64,000 bases of DNA from an uncultured Flavobacteriaceae bacterium (GTDB taxonomy: Bacteria > Bacteroidota > Bacteroidia > Flavobacteriales > Flavobacteriaceae), in assembly GCA_947502635.1 (NCBI GenBank), contig CANNAN010000012.1, forward strand, positions 62,001-126,000. Direction: 5' to 3'. This document shows positions 23,714 to 33,750 of the stretch, one piece after another. The notes under the pieces are model-generated. The model had not been told where the DNA came from and did not search any database. It saw nothing but the letters and a program-made list of their open reading frames with translations. Made by a program: the position numbers and the translations under genes. Numbering within the stretch: position 1 is the stretch's first letter; every line of letters begins with the position of its first letter.

Positions 23714-25351
23714 TTATAAAGAAGCTATATATTTTTCAAGATTTGTACCTCTACTAATAGCTAGTTTTTTTCTTAATCTATAACGAACCGTATGCACAGA
23801 TTCTATAGATATTCCTAATAGTCTGGCCATTTCTTTACTAGAAAAATTTAATTTTATTAAGGCACATATTTTATGATCTCCTTGACTTAGATTAGGGAAT
23901 TTTTGTGTAAGATTTGTATAAAATTCTTCATTGACAGAAATAAATCTTAATTTAAATTCTTCCCAACTTTGATCATTGTTTATAGAAATAGACTTAACAA
24001 CTTTATTTACTTCAGACAGTGCATTGAAATTTGTCTTTTTTGATTTTAATTTTTCTTTAATATTCCTTAAAAACTCGTCTTTTTCAACCAATTTTAATGC
24101 GGTAGTAGCTAATTCTTTGTTTTTTAGATCTAATAACTCTTGTGCTTTTTTTATCTCTAATTCTTTATTCCTATTAATGATTTGTTTTTCGGCTTTATGC
24201 TGTGACTTTAAATAATTGAAATATATGATTCCAATAATCGAAATAAAAAATATGGTACCTATTAAAATAATGATTCTTAAGTTTTCTATTTTTTTTTCTT
24301 GTTCTAGTTTTTGTTTTTGGATTATTTTTTCTTTTCGTTCTTTTTCTATTCTATAAGAGTCTTTTATATCAAATATAGGTTGGTTATTTTCACTTCTACT
24401 ATCAAAAAATTGAGCGTCTAAATCTTTTGATTTTTTTATCGATTCGAAAGCCTTATCATATTTATTATTATTTAAATATACTTCAGATAACTTCTCATAA
24501 ATTAATGGTGTGAAATCTATATGGCTTTGATATTTATTGGAAGTACTTAATGCAAGTTTATAATAGTCTTCACTTTTATTGTAATTTAATTTATTTTTAT
24601 AAACATCTCCCCAATACGCATAAACGAGCACTAAATAAGCTGGTTCATTTTCTTTGAACCAGCTCTCAATACGTTTCATTATTTCTATTGATTCTTCATG
24701 TTTATTTTCCTGAGATAGTATAATAGCTTTTTCAAATTGTAATCTTTCAAAAGGTATTTCTTGCGATTTTGAAAAATACATAAAGCAACTATCAAGGTAA
24801 GTTTTTGCTAACTCAGGGTTATTTATTTCTCTATAAGTAGCAGATAAAAAGTAATAGTTAGATACGAGTGCAGATTTATCAATGACCTTTTCTTTAACCA
24901 ATTTTTTATTTAGTGTCAATGAATTTTTTAAGTAGGTGATAGCAACATCTTTTCTTTTGTAAAAACTATATAAACGACCAATTTTAATATATATAGAAGC
25001 TTTTAATTTATCGTTTTTCATTTGGTCTGCGAGTAGTAGCGCTTTCCAGTAGGCATCATAAGAGTCTTCATACTTGGCATTGGATCCATAAATATATCCT
25101 AACTCTATTAAACTTTCGGCTGCTTTTATACTATCTCCGTATTTTAAAAGTTCTTTATAACTAGTATTTAGTAAATAAAAAGCACTATCAGGCTTTTTAA
25201 ATTTTAATTTTTTTGCTTTTTGGTAAGCCTTATTAGCAGCTATTAATAATGAATCTTGATCTACATTAATAGCAAAAGCGTTGTGCTTTAAAAAAAATAT
25301 TGTTAAAATTAATAAGAAAAGCTTTTTATGTTTTGAATCAATAGAACACAT
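23714..25351 (-). CDS. TPR-containing LuxR-type regulator, membrane-anchored
   Basis: A 545-residue protein. It has an N-terminal signal/hydrophobic segment (about 9-28), TPR-like helical repeats (~35-330), one TM helix (~353-373, RIIILIGTIFFISIIGIIYFNYL), a Lys/Glu coiled coil (~378-440) and a C-terminal LuxR/GerE HTH (SSKEMARLLGISIESVHTVRYRLRKKL). It has no kinase or receiver domain, so it is probably a one-component transmembrane regulator. It lies 90 bases downstream of the VCBS lipoprotein genes on the same strand, so it most likely belongs to and regulates the SusCD locus. The partial gene at 3-506 is its close paralogue. Confidence 0.85.
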   Translation of the reverse strand: MCSIDSKHKKLFLLILTIFFLKHNAFAINVDQDSLLIAANKAYQKAKKLKFKKPDSAFYLLNTSYKELLKYGDSIKAAESLIELGYIYGSNAKYEDSYDAYWKALLLADQMKNDKLKASIYIKIGRLYSFYKRKDVAITYLKNSLTLNKKLVKEKVIDKSALVSNYYFLSATYREINNPELAKTYLDSCFMYFSKSQEIPFERLQFEKAIILSQENKHEESIEIMKRIESWFKENEPAYLVLVYAYWGDVYKNKLNYNKSEDYYKLALSTSNKYQSHIDFTPLIYEKLSEVYLNNNKYDKAFESIKKSKDLDAQFFDSRSENNQPIFDIKDSYRIEKERKEKIIQKQKLEQEKKIENLRIIILIGTIFFISIIGIIYFNYLKSQHKAEKQIINRNKELEIKKAQELLDLKNKELATTALKLVEKDEFLRNIKEKLKSKKTNFNALSEVNKVVKSISINNDQSWEEFKLRFISVNEEFYTNLTQKFPNLSQGDHKICALIKLNFSSKEMARLLGISIESVHTVRYRLRKKLAISRGTNLEKYIASL

Positions 25352-25441
25352 GAATAATGGGGTTTATTACAAAGTTATTTAAAAAGAAAAATTTTTAAAA
25401 CTAAAATATTAACAAAATAAGTGAGTGTATCTGATTTAATT

Positions 25442-28400
25442 TTAGTTGTTTATGTTTAGTGTGTTATGCTGGCTATTATTATTTGCAACAAACACTATTT
25501 TTCCTTTTTTAGTTTTAATTACAGTCATATCTCTTACATCTTTATCAATGAATAATCCAATTTCCTTATTAGGAATATGCTTAAATTCATTCTGGGAGTT
25601 TCCTTTAAGAAATGCTCCTATTCCAGCATCTGCACGTGTGGTTTCGACTTCTGGCATATGGTTGTTTCCTGCTAATAATAAATCATTAATACCATCACCA
25701 TCAATGTCATCATAAATGATACTATTTATAGGGGAAATTTGAAGGATATTTTCAAAAGGTTTAAATACAAATCCATCGGTACCGTTATTAATAAAAATAC
25801 CAGATCTAAACTCAGTGGCTTTATATTTTAAAGCAGTATTTAGCTTTTTACCTAAAATGCCTTCAAGATTTTTACTTGCAAAATCATTATAATTGGGTAT
25901 TTTTTTTGCCAAGTCAGGTATTTGCTGAGTCATACAAGTTTTACCTCTAACAGGAACTTCCTCTCCTTTGTATTCCTTTGCTAGAATAATGTCTTGTGTG
26001 CCATTATAATCGAAATCGGTTGTATATACTTTAAAGGGTTTTTCATTCGATGCATGAAACTTATAATTTAAACCAAGATTACCTGCAATAATATCCTTAT
26101 CACCATCATTATCAATATCTTCTATTAAAATTTTATTCCACCATCCTACAGACGTGTTTAAGGTGTTATAATCGGTACTTTTTTCTAAAATACCATCTTT
26201 ATTTAAAAAGATATGAATCCCCATCCATTCGCCTGTAACAACTAAATCTGGATTATTATCATTGTTTAAATCTGTCCAAACGGCACTGGTAACTAATCCG
26301 ATTTTTTCTAAATCTGGGGCAACCGTTGGAGTTTCAATACTAAATACTCCATTATCATTTTTAAGTATGTAGCTTACAGCTGGTAGGGGATAATTGCCAG
26401 GAATAACACGTCCACCAACAAACAAATCTAGATCACCATCGTTATCAAAATCGGATGGTACAACCACAGATCCAGATGACGTTAATTTTGGTAATGCATT
26501 TTTAGATGTTGTAAATTGTCCGTTACCATTGTTAATATACAATCTATCCTGCAACAGCTTTAGGTTATTATTAAGCTCATAGCTACCACTAACCACATAT
26601 AAGTCTTGATCTCCATCATTATCGGCATCAAAAAAGGTTGCTCCTTGATCTTCAAACATTTTATCTTGATTGAATGCAGGGATATTTTTATTTTTTAATG
26701 TACCATTGGCGTTTCCTAGAAGTAATTTTCCATTTTGCCCCAAGCCTCCTCCTAAATAAATATCATCAAAACCATCATCATTTACATCAGCTTTAGCTAA
26801 AGCGGGACCTGTTTGCGATAATTTATGAGGTAATAATACTTGAAGAGAAAAATCATTAAAATAAGGATCTTCGTGTTTGTATTTTGATTTTAGTTTGGTA
26901 AATAAGGTCTTATTACCCTCTTTTTGTTTAGCAATACGAGACTCTGATGCATTAGTATATGAAATATTTAAAAGTGAGTTTGATTCAACATTTTGTATTT
27001 CTTGATATTTTCCATCTAACCAATATATTTCAATCTTTTCAATAGCTACATGGTTTGGAATACCAAAATGAATCACATTTGAAACTGATGACAAGAAACC
27101 TCTTGTATTAACCAATTGTCGTGTTTGTATAATACTGTCTTTCTGGTAAAGTTTAATAGTAGCACCTAAACCATTACTATTTTTTTGAGGGCCTTTGAGT
27201 TTTATTTTTAAATATTGTCCAAGCTTATTATTTATGGCATTGTTTTTTAAAACCGAGGCTTCTTCATTTATATTATTTACAACAATATCTAAATCTCCAT
27301 CATTATCTAAATCTGAATAAACGGCACCATTTGAAAATGTTGGCGTAGAGTTAAACCATTTTTGACTGGTATTTTCAAAGGTTAAATCTCCATTATTTCT
27401 ATAAAAGAAATTGTTGATTTTTTGTTGTGGCATCATTTTGGTGAATTGTAAAAAATCTTCCTCGGTTGGTTTTCTTCTGTTGGCTCTTAAAATTTTCAAT
27501 GTTTCGCTATGAGCATCTCTATCCATAACGTCTCTATAAACACCATTTGTAATGTATATGTCATTATAACCATCTAAATCAAAATCTGCAGAAAGTAATG
27601 CCCAACTCCAATCTGTATCAGCCATGCCAGACAGTTTACTGATTTCACTAAAAGTGCCATTTCCATTATTTAATTGAAGCATATTATGCATATACTGGTA
27701 ATGATAATCAGCATTTACCATTTGTTCGAACCTACTTATTGATGTCATGGCCATAGTCGTTTTGGAACGCACATAGTCTTCAGGGTTCATATCTAAGGTC
27801 ATTAAATCAAGAAGCCCATCATTATTTATGTCTGTAAAATCGCTTCCCATACTATTAAATGACATATGCTTAAATAGCTGTTCCCTACTTTCTGAAAATG
27901 TTCCATTACCATTGTTTATATAAACAAAATCTGGAATATTAAAATCATTACAAACGTAAATATCTAACCAGCCGTCATTATTCAAATCACATACCTGTGG
28001 ATTTAAACCAAACCCTAAATCGTATTTGATACCAGCTTTTTTCGAGATATCATTAAAATGGCCATTGCCATCATTTTCATATAGCCTATCACTGCCTTTT
28101 TGATTATATGTCTCTGGGTTTTTACCAATTTCATCCAGATTTAATATTTTAGATTTTCCAATAACATCTGGTGTGTTAGATATATAAACGTCTAAATCAT
28201 TATCATTATCATAATCGAAAAATGTAGCTTGAATGGTTCTGTTGGTATCTGCAAGCCCATAGTCTTTAGCCTTTTCAGTAAATGTTAAATCACCATTATT
28301 AATGTATAATAAGTTAGCAAACTTATTCTCATCTTGTTGGTAACCACCTCGACACAAATAGATATCTAAATACCCATCTTGGTTTATATCTACTACTGTA

Positions 28401-28813
28401 ACCCCTGTATTAAATCCTGAAGGAGGGTTTATTCCAGCTTTAGAAGTGATGTCGTCAAACTTAAAATCACCTTTGTTTAAATAAAGTTTGCTTTCTCTGC
28501 TATTAGAAGTAAAAAAAAGATCTTGAAGCCCATCATTATTAAAATCGGCAGCAGCAACGCCTCCTCCGATATAAGAATAATTATACTTGAAGTAATTATA
28601 GCTTTTAGTTTCTACAAGTTCATTAATAAAAGTAATTCCTGATGCGGATGATGAAACTGATTCAAATAATTTTGCAGGTAATGTATTGGTTTTGTTTTCG
28701 GACGTTTGCTTTTCTTTTACGTCTTTTTTACAAGATGTCAGGCTTAAAGAAAATAATACGCCTATAAAAAGTAGAATAAATACCTGATTAGCTTTTAATC
28801 TATCCATATTCAT
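25442..28813 (-). CDS. Large VCBS/FG-GAP repeat, ASPIC/UnbV-domain lipoprotein (second of pair)
   Basis: An 1123-residue predicted lipoprotein (hydrophobic signal 11-27, lipobox LTSC with Cys28; the start could instead be the Met two codons on). It contains many FG-GAP/VCBS-type repeats with calcium-loop signatures such as DFNNDGLQDLFF, DINQDGYLDIYL, DYDNDNDLDVYI and DVNDDGFDDIYL. An ASPIC/UnbV segment lies near the middle (GFLSSVSNVIHFGIP...). Such CRTAC1-like beta-propeller lipoproteins commonly accompany SusCD pairs and are presumed surface glycan- or protein-binding components. It starts eight bases after the first VCBS gene ends. No enzyme domain is seen. Confidence 0.85.
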   Translation of the reverse strand: MNMDRLKANQVFILLFIGVLFSLSLTSCKKDVKEKQTSENKTNTLPAKLFESVSSSASGITFINELVETKSYNYFKYNYSYIGGGVAAADFNNDGLQDLFFTSNSRESKLYLNKGDFKFDDITSKAGINPPSGFNTGVTVVDINQDGYLDIYLCRGGYQQDENKFANLLYINNGDLTFTEKAKDYGLADTNRTIQATFFDYDNDNDLDVYISNTPDVIGKSKILNLDEIGKNPETYNQKGSDRLYENDGNGHFNDISKKAGIKYDLGFGLNPQVCDLNNDGWLDIYVCNDFNIPDFVYINNGNGTFSESREQLFKHMSFNSMGSDFTDINNDGLLDLMTLDMNPEDYVRSKTTMAMTSISRFEQMVNADYHYQYMHNMLQLNNGNGTFSEISKLSGMADTDWSWALLSADFDLDGYNDIYITNGVYRDVMDRDAHSETLKILRANRRKPTEEDFLQFTKMMPQQKINNFFYRNNGDLTFENTSQKWFNSTPTFSNGAVYSDLDNDGDLDIVVNNINEEASVLKNNAINNKLGQYLKIKLKGPQKNSNGLGATIKLYQKDSIIQTRQLVNTRGFLSSVSNVIHFGIPNHVAIEKIEIYWLDGKYQEIQNVESNSLLNISYTNASESRIAKQKEGNKTLFTKLKSKYKHEDPYFNDFSLQVLLPHKLSQTGPALAKADVNDDGFDDIYLGGGLGQNGKLLLGNANGTLKNKNIPAFNQDKMFEDQGATFFDADNDGDQDLYVVSGSYELNNNLKLLQDRLYINNGNGQFTTSKNALPKLTSSGSVVVPSDFDNDGDLDLFVGGRVIPGNYPLPAVSYILKNDNGVFSIETPTVAPDLEKIGLVTSAVWTDLNNDNNPDLVVTGEWMGIHIFLNKDGILEKSTDYNTLNTSVGWWNKILIEDIDNDGDKDIIAGNLGLNYKFHASNEKPFKVYTTDFDYNGTQDIILAKEYKGEEVPVRGKTCMTQQIPDLAKKIPNYNDFASKNLEGILGKKLNTALKYKATEFRSGIFINNGTDGFVFKPFENILQISPINSIIYDDIDGDGINDLLLAGNNHMPEVETTRADAGIGAFLKGNSQNEFKHIPNKEIGLFIDKDVRDMTVIKTKKGKIVFVANNNSQHNTLNINN

Positions 28814-28821
28814 AGATGCTT

Positions 28822-31800
28822 TTAGTAATTTATGTTAAAAATTTTCAAATAACTGTCGTTAGCGACAGATAAAATTCGATTACTACCTGTAGCAGATTTT
28901 ATTAATACGGATTCTTTTATATCACCATCAATATAGAGTCCACTTTCACTACTACTTATAGGTATAAATCCGCCTTTACCATTCCCTACAAGGTAAAGAC
29001 CTAAATTGGCATCGTTTCTTGGCGTTTCAACTTCTGAAGTATATAAATTCCCAGATATAATGAGATCTAAATTATTGTCACTATTAAAATCATTTATAAT
29101 AATGCTATTTACTGAAGATAATTGTGCTAAAGAGGGTAAAGGAGAAACTGTCCATGGTTTTTCTTTGTTGTTGATTATGATACAACTAGCAAAATTAGTG
29201 GCACTTAAGTGTAAGGACTCTTCTAAGTTTTTCTTACCATAAATATCAACTAGATTTGCATTAGCAAATGAGCTATAATCTTTATATTTTAGGCTAATGA
29301 CGGGTATTTGCTGAGATGAGCATTGTTTACCTCTCACTGGATATTCATTCCCATCTTGATGGTAACCCAAAACAATATCTAATCGTTTGTTTTTGTCAAA
29401 GTCACCTGAGTATAATTCAAAAGGTTCTTCGAGAGAAGCTTGGTATTTATAGTTTTTTCCCAAATTTCCTGCGATATAATCTATATCTCCGTCATTATCT
29501 ATATCCCCTTCGACTAAACTATACCACCAGCCAATTTGATTTTCTAAACCAAACACTTCAGTTTTATCTTTAAACTCGCCTTTTTGATTTTCAAAAAATA
29601 AAACAGGCATCCATTCTCCAGTAACTACTAAATCTAGATGACCATCATTGTTAAAATCAGACCAAAGTGCATCTGTTACTAAACCAGGAGACACTAATTG
29701 AGGTGCAATTAACTGGGTAACGTCGGTAAAGATAGGTTCACTTTCACGGTTGCCATCGTTTCTTAAAATATAACTTCTGGGGGCAAGAGGGTATTTTCCA
29801 GGAATTAGTCTACCACCAATAAATAAGTCTAAATCACCATCATTATCATAATCACCTGCTTTTACACAACGACCACTTGTTAGCATTGCAGGTAAACTTT
29901 TTACTGTTTTTATATAATTACCATCCCCGTTATTTAAATACAATCGGTCTTGTAATAATTCTTGATTTCTTAAAAATTCATTACCACCACTAACCACATA
30001 TAAATCCATGTCTTTATCACCGTCGGCATCAAAAAACAGTGCGCCCATGTCTTCATTTTCTATATCATTTAACCATGGACCTTCTTTCTCAGAATAAGAT
30101 CCATCATTATTTTGTATGTATAAAGAACCATTGGCTTTGTGAGCATTTCCAACATAAAAATCATCTAACCCATCATCATTTACATCGGCAACCGCTAAAC
30201 CAGATCCTAATTTAGAGTTTTGGTGAGGTAATAATGGCTCGAAAAGATAATCATCGTGTTTATTTTCTTGGTGCTTAAAATCGAGGCTCACTTCTTGTGT
30301 TATATCTCTAAATTGCTGGTTGTTATTTACACTTTTATTTGCTACCAGTATAGAATTTGAATGTTGTATGTTTAATACCTGGTTTGTGTTTATATCTTTT
30401 AAAACTTCATTTTTTCCATCTGGCCAAACAATAGAAATGCTATCAACCTTTTTAATGTTGCCAACACCAAAGTGTATGATGGGTTCTACAGACGATTCAT
30501 AACCTCGCGTAAGTGTTAATTCTTGATGTTGCATAGTACCATTATGAAAGAGTTTTACCTTTGTACCAAGCCCCAGAGTATTATTAGAAGTACCTGTTAA
30601 CTTTATTCTTAAGTAACGTTTCTCTTCTGTATTTGATTGATTTTTAAATAAACTTGCTGTTTGATCCATGTTGTTTACAACCAAATCTAAATCACCATCA
30701 TTATCGAAATCAGCATAAGCACAACCATGCGAAAATCCTTTTAGGTTTAACCCCCAATCCACACTTAAATTTTCAAAAGTTAAATCACCATTGTTTTTAA
30801 AAACACGGTTTTCTATGGGCTCCGAAGGAATGTTAACATATCCAGAACCATCTATTTTACCAGTAAGGTTTGCTTTTACACTTTTTGCGTTAAAAAAATC
30901 TTTGTTATTTACATCGCGTTTAATACCATTAGTAATAAAAATATCTTTCCAGCCATCATTATCAAAATCGGCGAAAAGTGGTGCCCAACTCCAATCGGTA
31001 GTAGGTATTCCTGCGATTCTAGATATATTACTAAATTGCACTCCTTTTGTTTTGCTAACACCTCTGTTTAGCTGTAAACTATTGAACATGTATTGGTAAT
31101 GGAAACCACTTTCAACAGTATTCCAAAACAGTGAGGCATTCATACTTGCCATATTTTCCTTAGCACGTCGGTTATCTCTTGGGGTCATGTCAACTTGAAT
31201 AAAATCTAATAAACCATCGTTATTAAAATCGGCGACATCGCTTCCCATGCCAAACCAAGAAGTTTGGTAGGTTGCTTCTTTTAGTTTATCATTAAAAGTA
31301 CCATCTCCATTATTTATAAAAAATCTATCAGGTGTATTAAAGTCGTTTGATATGTATATATCTTCAAATCCATCATTATTATAATCACCAACACTTATAC
31401 CTAAGGATAAACCATAGTTTGCGATACCAGATTCAATAGAAACGTCTATAAAGCCTTCTTTTCCATTATTTTGATATAAATGATCGCTATCTCCATTTTT
31501 TAAGTGCCTCATTTTATTTAAATAATAAGAATTTGGGCTACCAAATGGGGCTATAGGATAGTTTGCCACATACAAATCTAGATCTCCATCTAGATCATAA
31601 TCAAAAAAAACAGATTGAATGGAAGAACCATTGTCATCTAATCCATATTCTTTTGCAGACTCAGTAAAGGTTAAATCTTTGTTATTTATGTATAAGTTAT
31701 TTTTTTTGTTACTTCCTTTTTGTCCTGATACACATAAGTATATATCAAGCCAGCCATCGTTATTGATATCTACCATGGTTACTCCTGTACACCATTTTGA

Positions 31801-32130
31801 ATCACCGCTTAAATGTGCTTTATTAGTTACGTCTTCAAATTTCATGTCTCCTTTATTGAGGTAAAGTTTGTTTTCTACCATGTTACCAACAAAGAAAATA
31901 TCACTTAGCCCATCATTATTTATATCTCCAGTAGCGACGCCACCTCCCAAATAGAGATATGGATAAATAAAATAATTCAATGAATCTGTTTCTGTTAGAA
32001 TATTATTAAAGGTGATATTTGAATCTATTTCTAAAACTGGTTTAAACAATAATTGGCTGCTTTGTTTAGATTTCTCACATGAAAAAAAAACAATTAAAAG
32101 GAGAAAAAAAATGAGCTTATTAATAGACAT
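28822..32130 (-). CDS. Large VCBS/FG-GAP repeat, ASPIC/UnbV-domain lipoprotein (first of pair)
   Basis: From the Met at 32130 the protein is 1102 residues and begins with a short lipoprotein signal (lipobox VFFSC, Cys18). The longer frame adds 23 hydrophobic residues and would spoil the signal. Architecture matches the neighbouring protein at 25442: repeated calcium-binding FG-GAP loops (DINNDGLSDIFF, DYDLDGDLDLYV, DFNNDGLLDFIQ) and a central ASPIC/UnbV domain (GYESSVEPIIHFGVGN...). The two proteins are diverged tandem paralogues. A terminator hairpin (32185-32226) lies between susD and this gene, so its expression may be lower than that of susCD. Confidence 0.85.
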   Translation of the reverse strand: MSINKLIFFLLLIVFFSCEKSKQSSQLLFKPVLEIDSNITFNNILTETDSLNYFIYPYLYLGGGVATGDINNDGLSDIFFVGNMVENKLYLNKGDMKFEDVTNKAHLSGDSKWCTGVTMVDINNDGWLDIYLCVSGQKGSNKKNNLYINNKDLTFTESAKEYGLDDNGSSIQSVFFDYDLDGDLDLYVANYPIAPFGSPNSYYLNKMRHLKNGDSDHLYQNNGKEGFIDVSIESGIANYGLSLGISVGDYNNDGFEDIYISNDFNTPDRFFINNGDGTFNDKLKEATYQTSWFGMGSDVADFNNDGLLDFIQVDMTPRDNRRAKENMASMNASLFWNTVESGFHYQYMFNSLQLNRGVSKTKGVQFSNISRIAGIPTTDWSWAPLFADFDNDGWKDIFITNGIKRDVNNKDFFNAKSVKANLTGKIDGSGYVNIPSEPIENRVFKNNGDLTFENLSVDWGLNLKGFSHGCAYADFDNDGDLDLVVNNMDQTASLFKNQSNTEEKRYLRIKLTGTSNNTLGLGTKVKLFHNGTMQHQELTLTRGYESSVEPIIHFGVGNIKKVDSISIVWPDGKNEVLKDINTNQVLNIQHSNSILVANKSVNNNQQFRDITQEVSLDFKHQENKHDDYLFEPLLPHQNSKLGSGLAVADVNDDGLDDFYVGNAHKANGSLYIQNNDGSYSEKEGPWLNDIENEDMGALFFDADGDKDMDLYVVSGGNEFLRNQELLQDRLYLNNGDGNYIKTVKSLPAMLTSGRCVKAGDYDNDGDLDLFIGGRLIPGKYPLAPRSYILRNDGNRESEPIFTDVTQLIAPQLVSPGLVTDALWSDFNNDGHLDLVVTGEWMPVLFFENQKGEFKDKTEVFGLENQIGWWYSLVEGDIDNDGDIDYIAGNLGKNYKYQASLEEPFELYSGDFDKNKRLDIVLGYHQDGNEYPVRGKQCSSQQIPVISLKYKDYSSFANANLVDIYGKKNLEESLHLSATNFASCIIINNKEKPWTVSPLPSLAQLSSVNSIIINDFNSDNNLDLIISGNLYTSEVETPRNDANLGLYLVGNGKGGFIPISSSESGLYIDGDIKESVLIKSATGSNRILSVANDSYLKIFNINY

Positions 32131-32184
32131 TTTTAAAAATTTTATAGTGATAAAATAAAAATTTAATTTAAGTAAAAAAATAAG

Positions 32185-32226
32185 AAAAAACCTCATCAAT
32201 TATAATAATAAGATGAGGCTTTTTTA
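32185..32226 (-). terminator. Terminator between susD and the VCBS lipoprotein genes
   Basis: On the minus strand AAGCCTCATC pairs with GATGAGGTT around a 14-nt AT loop (arms 32212-32218 and 32191-32197), followed by a T run (32185-32190 as A on the plus strand). It lies 24 bases after the susD stop. Runs on both sides could make it bidirectional. Confidence 0.75.
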
Positions 32227-32249
32227 TAAAAATTAACTTAAATAATGAA

Positions 32250-33731
32250 TCAATTACAGCAAGGGTTTTGTTGCCAATCTGGTCTTAATAACATTTCATT
32301 CAATGGTATTGGTGCATAATAGAATTTTTGAAATGCACTCTCAGGGTCTCCAACAGAAACACCAACAAGAGGTAATTCTCTGTCGTCAGTTATCCTTTTT
32401 GCAGTAGCCTCAGCAACCATTTCATTTCGAACTAGATTATACCATCTATGCCATTCGCCTGCGAATTCCCATCCAGCTTCTGCAATTACAGTATTATGGA
32501 ATTCATCACTACTTAAACCAGATACATCTACACTATTATCATTCACTCCTGCAGCTCTTCTTCTTACTTCATTTAAAGCTTCATAAGCAGCTGCATTTGG
32601 ACCACCATCAGCCTTATTTTGTGCTTCAGCATACATTAATAAAGCATCTGCGAACCTTAATACATAAGGGTTTAAGCTATTTTGCCAATTTTGAGGCAAG
32701 CTATATCCAGTAAGTTTTGAATAATATGGATTGCCTTGAATCGTTTGTTCCCATGTAAGAGTACCTTCTGCAAAAGAGGTTTTAAACGTATCATCTTTTC
32801 TTGGACCTTCTGGGAATTCATTAAAGAAAGCAATTTCAGCAAAATAATCATCCCAACCATTGCCAGAATCATCATCAGGAGCTCCAACAGAAAGAGGCAT
32901 TCTGTTACTTAAGCCCCAATCGCCACCATTATCTGCTTGTACAGCTAATACACTTTCTATATTGTTGTCATTCTCCACCAACCAAAGATCTCTAAAAGTG
33001 GGCATTAAACTATGTCCAGAATTATCTATAACATCTTTAGCTAACTCAGCAGCTTTAGCATAGTTGGCAGTATTCTTTAAAGGCCAACCAGCAGTCGTTA
33101 AATATACTTTAGCTAGCATAAGTTTTGCCGCCCAAGCACTAGGTCTCCCTGGTTCGCCTGTCCAATTTGGAGGCAAATTGCTTATAGCAAATTCTAAATC
33201 TGTAATAACTTGTTCATAAACTTCACTTTCTGGTGATCTAGGTTCTTCTCCTGTAGTTACATCTGAAATCACTAAAGGTACTGGTCCCCATGTTCTTACT
33301 AATTGAAAATAAGCCCAACCTCTTAGGAAAAAGGCTTGAGCTGCAGCTTGTTCTCTTGCTGTTCCTTCTGGTGTTTTCGTATAATTTGAAATTACGGCGT
33401 TAGCAAAGAATACTGTTCTATACAAATGACCCCAGCCATGTTGTAGTAACCAACCATTACCTGCGGTTGTCTGAAACCTATCAAATTCACGATAATCTTC
33501 TTTATTAGATCCTAATCTTGTGGTAACATCATCTCCACCTAACGTAGGTATCGAACCTTGAGCATTTAAGAAAAAATCCATATATGGGCGATATATTGCT
33601 GTAACACCAGCATCAAGATCTGTTTGGTTTTCGTAGAATGAAGAAGGCGTAAGCAGCCCCTTTGGTTCTTCCTCCAATGTGGTACATCCAAAGGCGGAGG
33701 ATAGTATAATAATTAATAAATATTTTTTCAT
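32250..33731 (-). CDS. susD: SusD/RagB-family nutrient-binding outer membrane lipoprotein
   Basis: From the Met at 33731 the protein is 493 residues with a lipoprotein signal (MKKYLLIIILSSAFGC, Cys16); the upstream 14-codon extension is not needed. Features of SusD are present: an N-terminal LLTPSSFYENQTDLDAGVTAIYRPY, TPR-like helices, and a C-terminal EFAGEWHRWYNLVRNE and YAPIPLNEMLLRP ending. It caps the SusC transporter at the cell surface and binds the oligosaccharide (or other) ligand. It starts 19 bases after susC ends. The substrate cannot be told: no glycoside hydrolase or lyase gene is linked. Confidence 0.93.
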   Translation of the reverse strand: MKKYLLIIILSSAFGCTTLEEEPKGLLTPSSFYENQTDLDAGVTAIYRPYMDFFLNAQGSIPTLGGDDVTTRLGSNKEDYREFDRFQTTAGNGWLLQHGWGHLYRTVFFANAVISNYTKTPEGTAREQAAAQAFFLRGWAYFQLVRTWGPVPLVISDVTTGEEPRSPESEVYEQVITDLEFAISNLPPNWTGEPGRPSAWAAKLMLAKVYLTTAGWPLKNTANYAKAAELAKDVIDNSGHSLMPTFRDLWLVENDNNIESVLAVQADNGGDWGLSNRMPLSVGAPDDDSGNGWDDYFAEIAFFNEFPEGPRKDDTFKTSFAEGTLTWEQTIQGNPYYSKLTGYSLPQNWQNSLNPYVLRFADALLMYAEAQNKADGGPNAAAYEALNEVRRRAAGVNDNSVDVSGLSSDEFHNTVIAEAGWEFAGEWHRWYNLVRNEMVAEATAKRITDDRELPLVGVSVGDPESAFQKFYYAPIPLNEMLLRPDWQQNPCCN

Positions 33732-33750
33732 AATAACAGTTTTTATTTTT

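Noticed and set aside
32131-32199. 23-residue N-terminal extension of the first VCBS lipoprotein
   Set aside because: It would put a second hydrophobic stretch before a complete lipoprotein signal; the Met at 32130 gives a standard signal with the lipobox Cys at 18.
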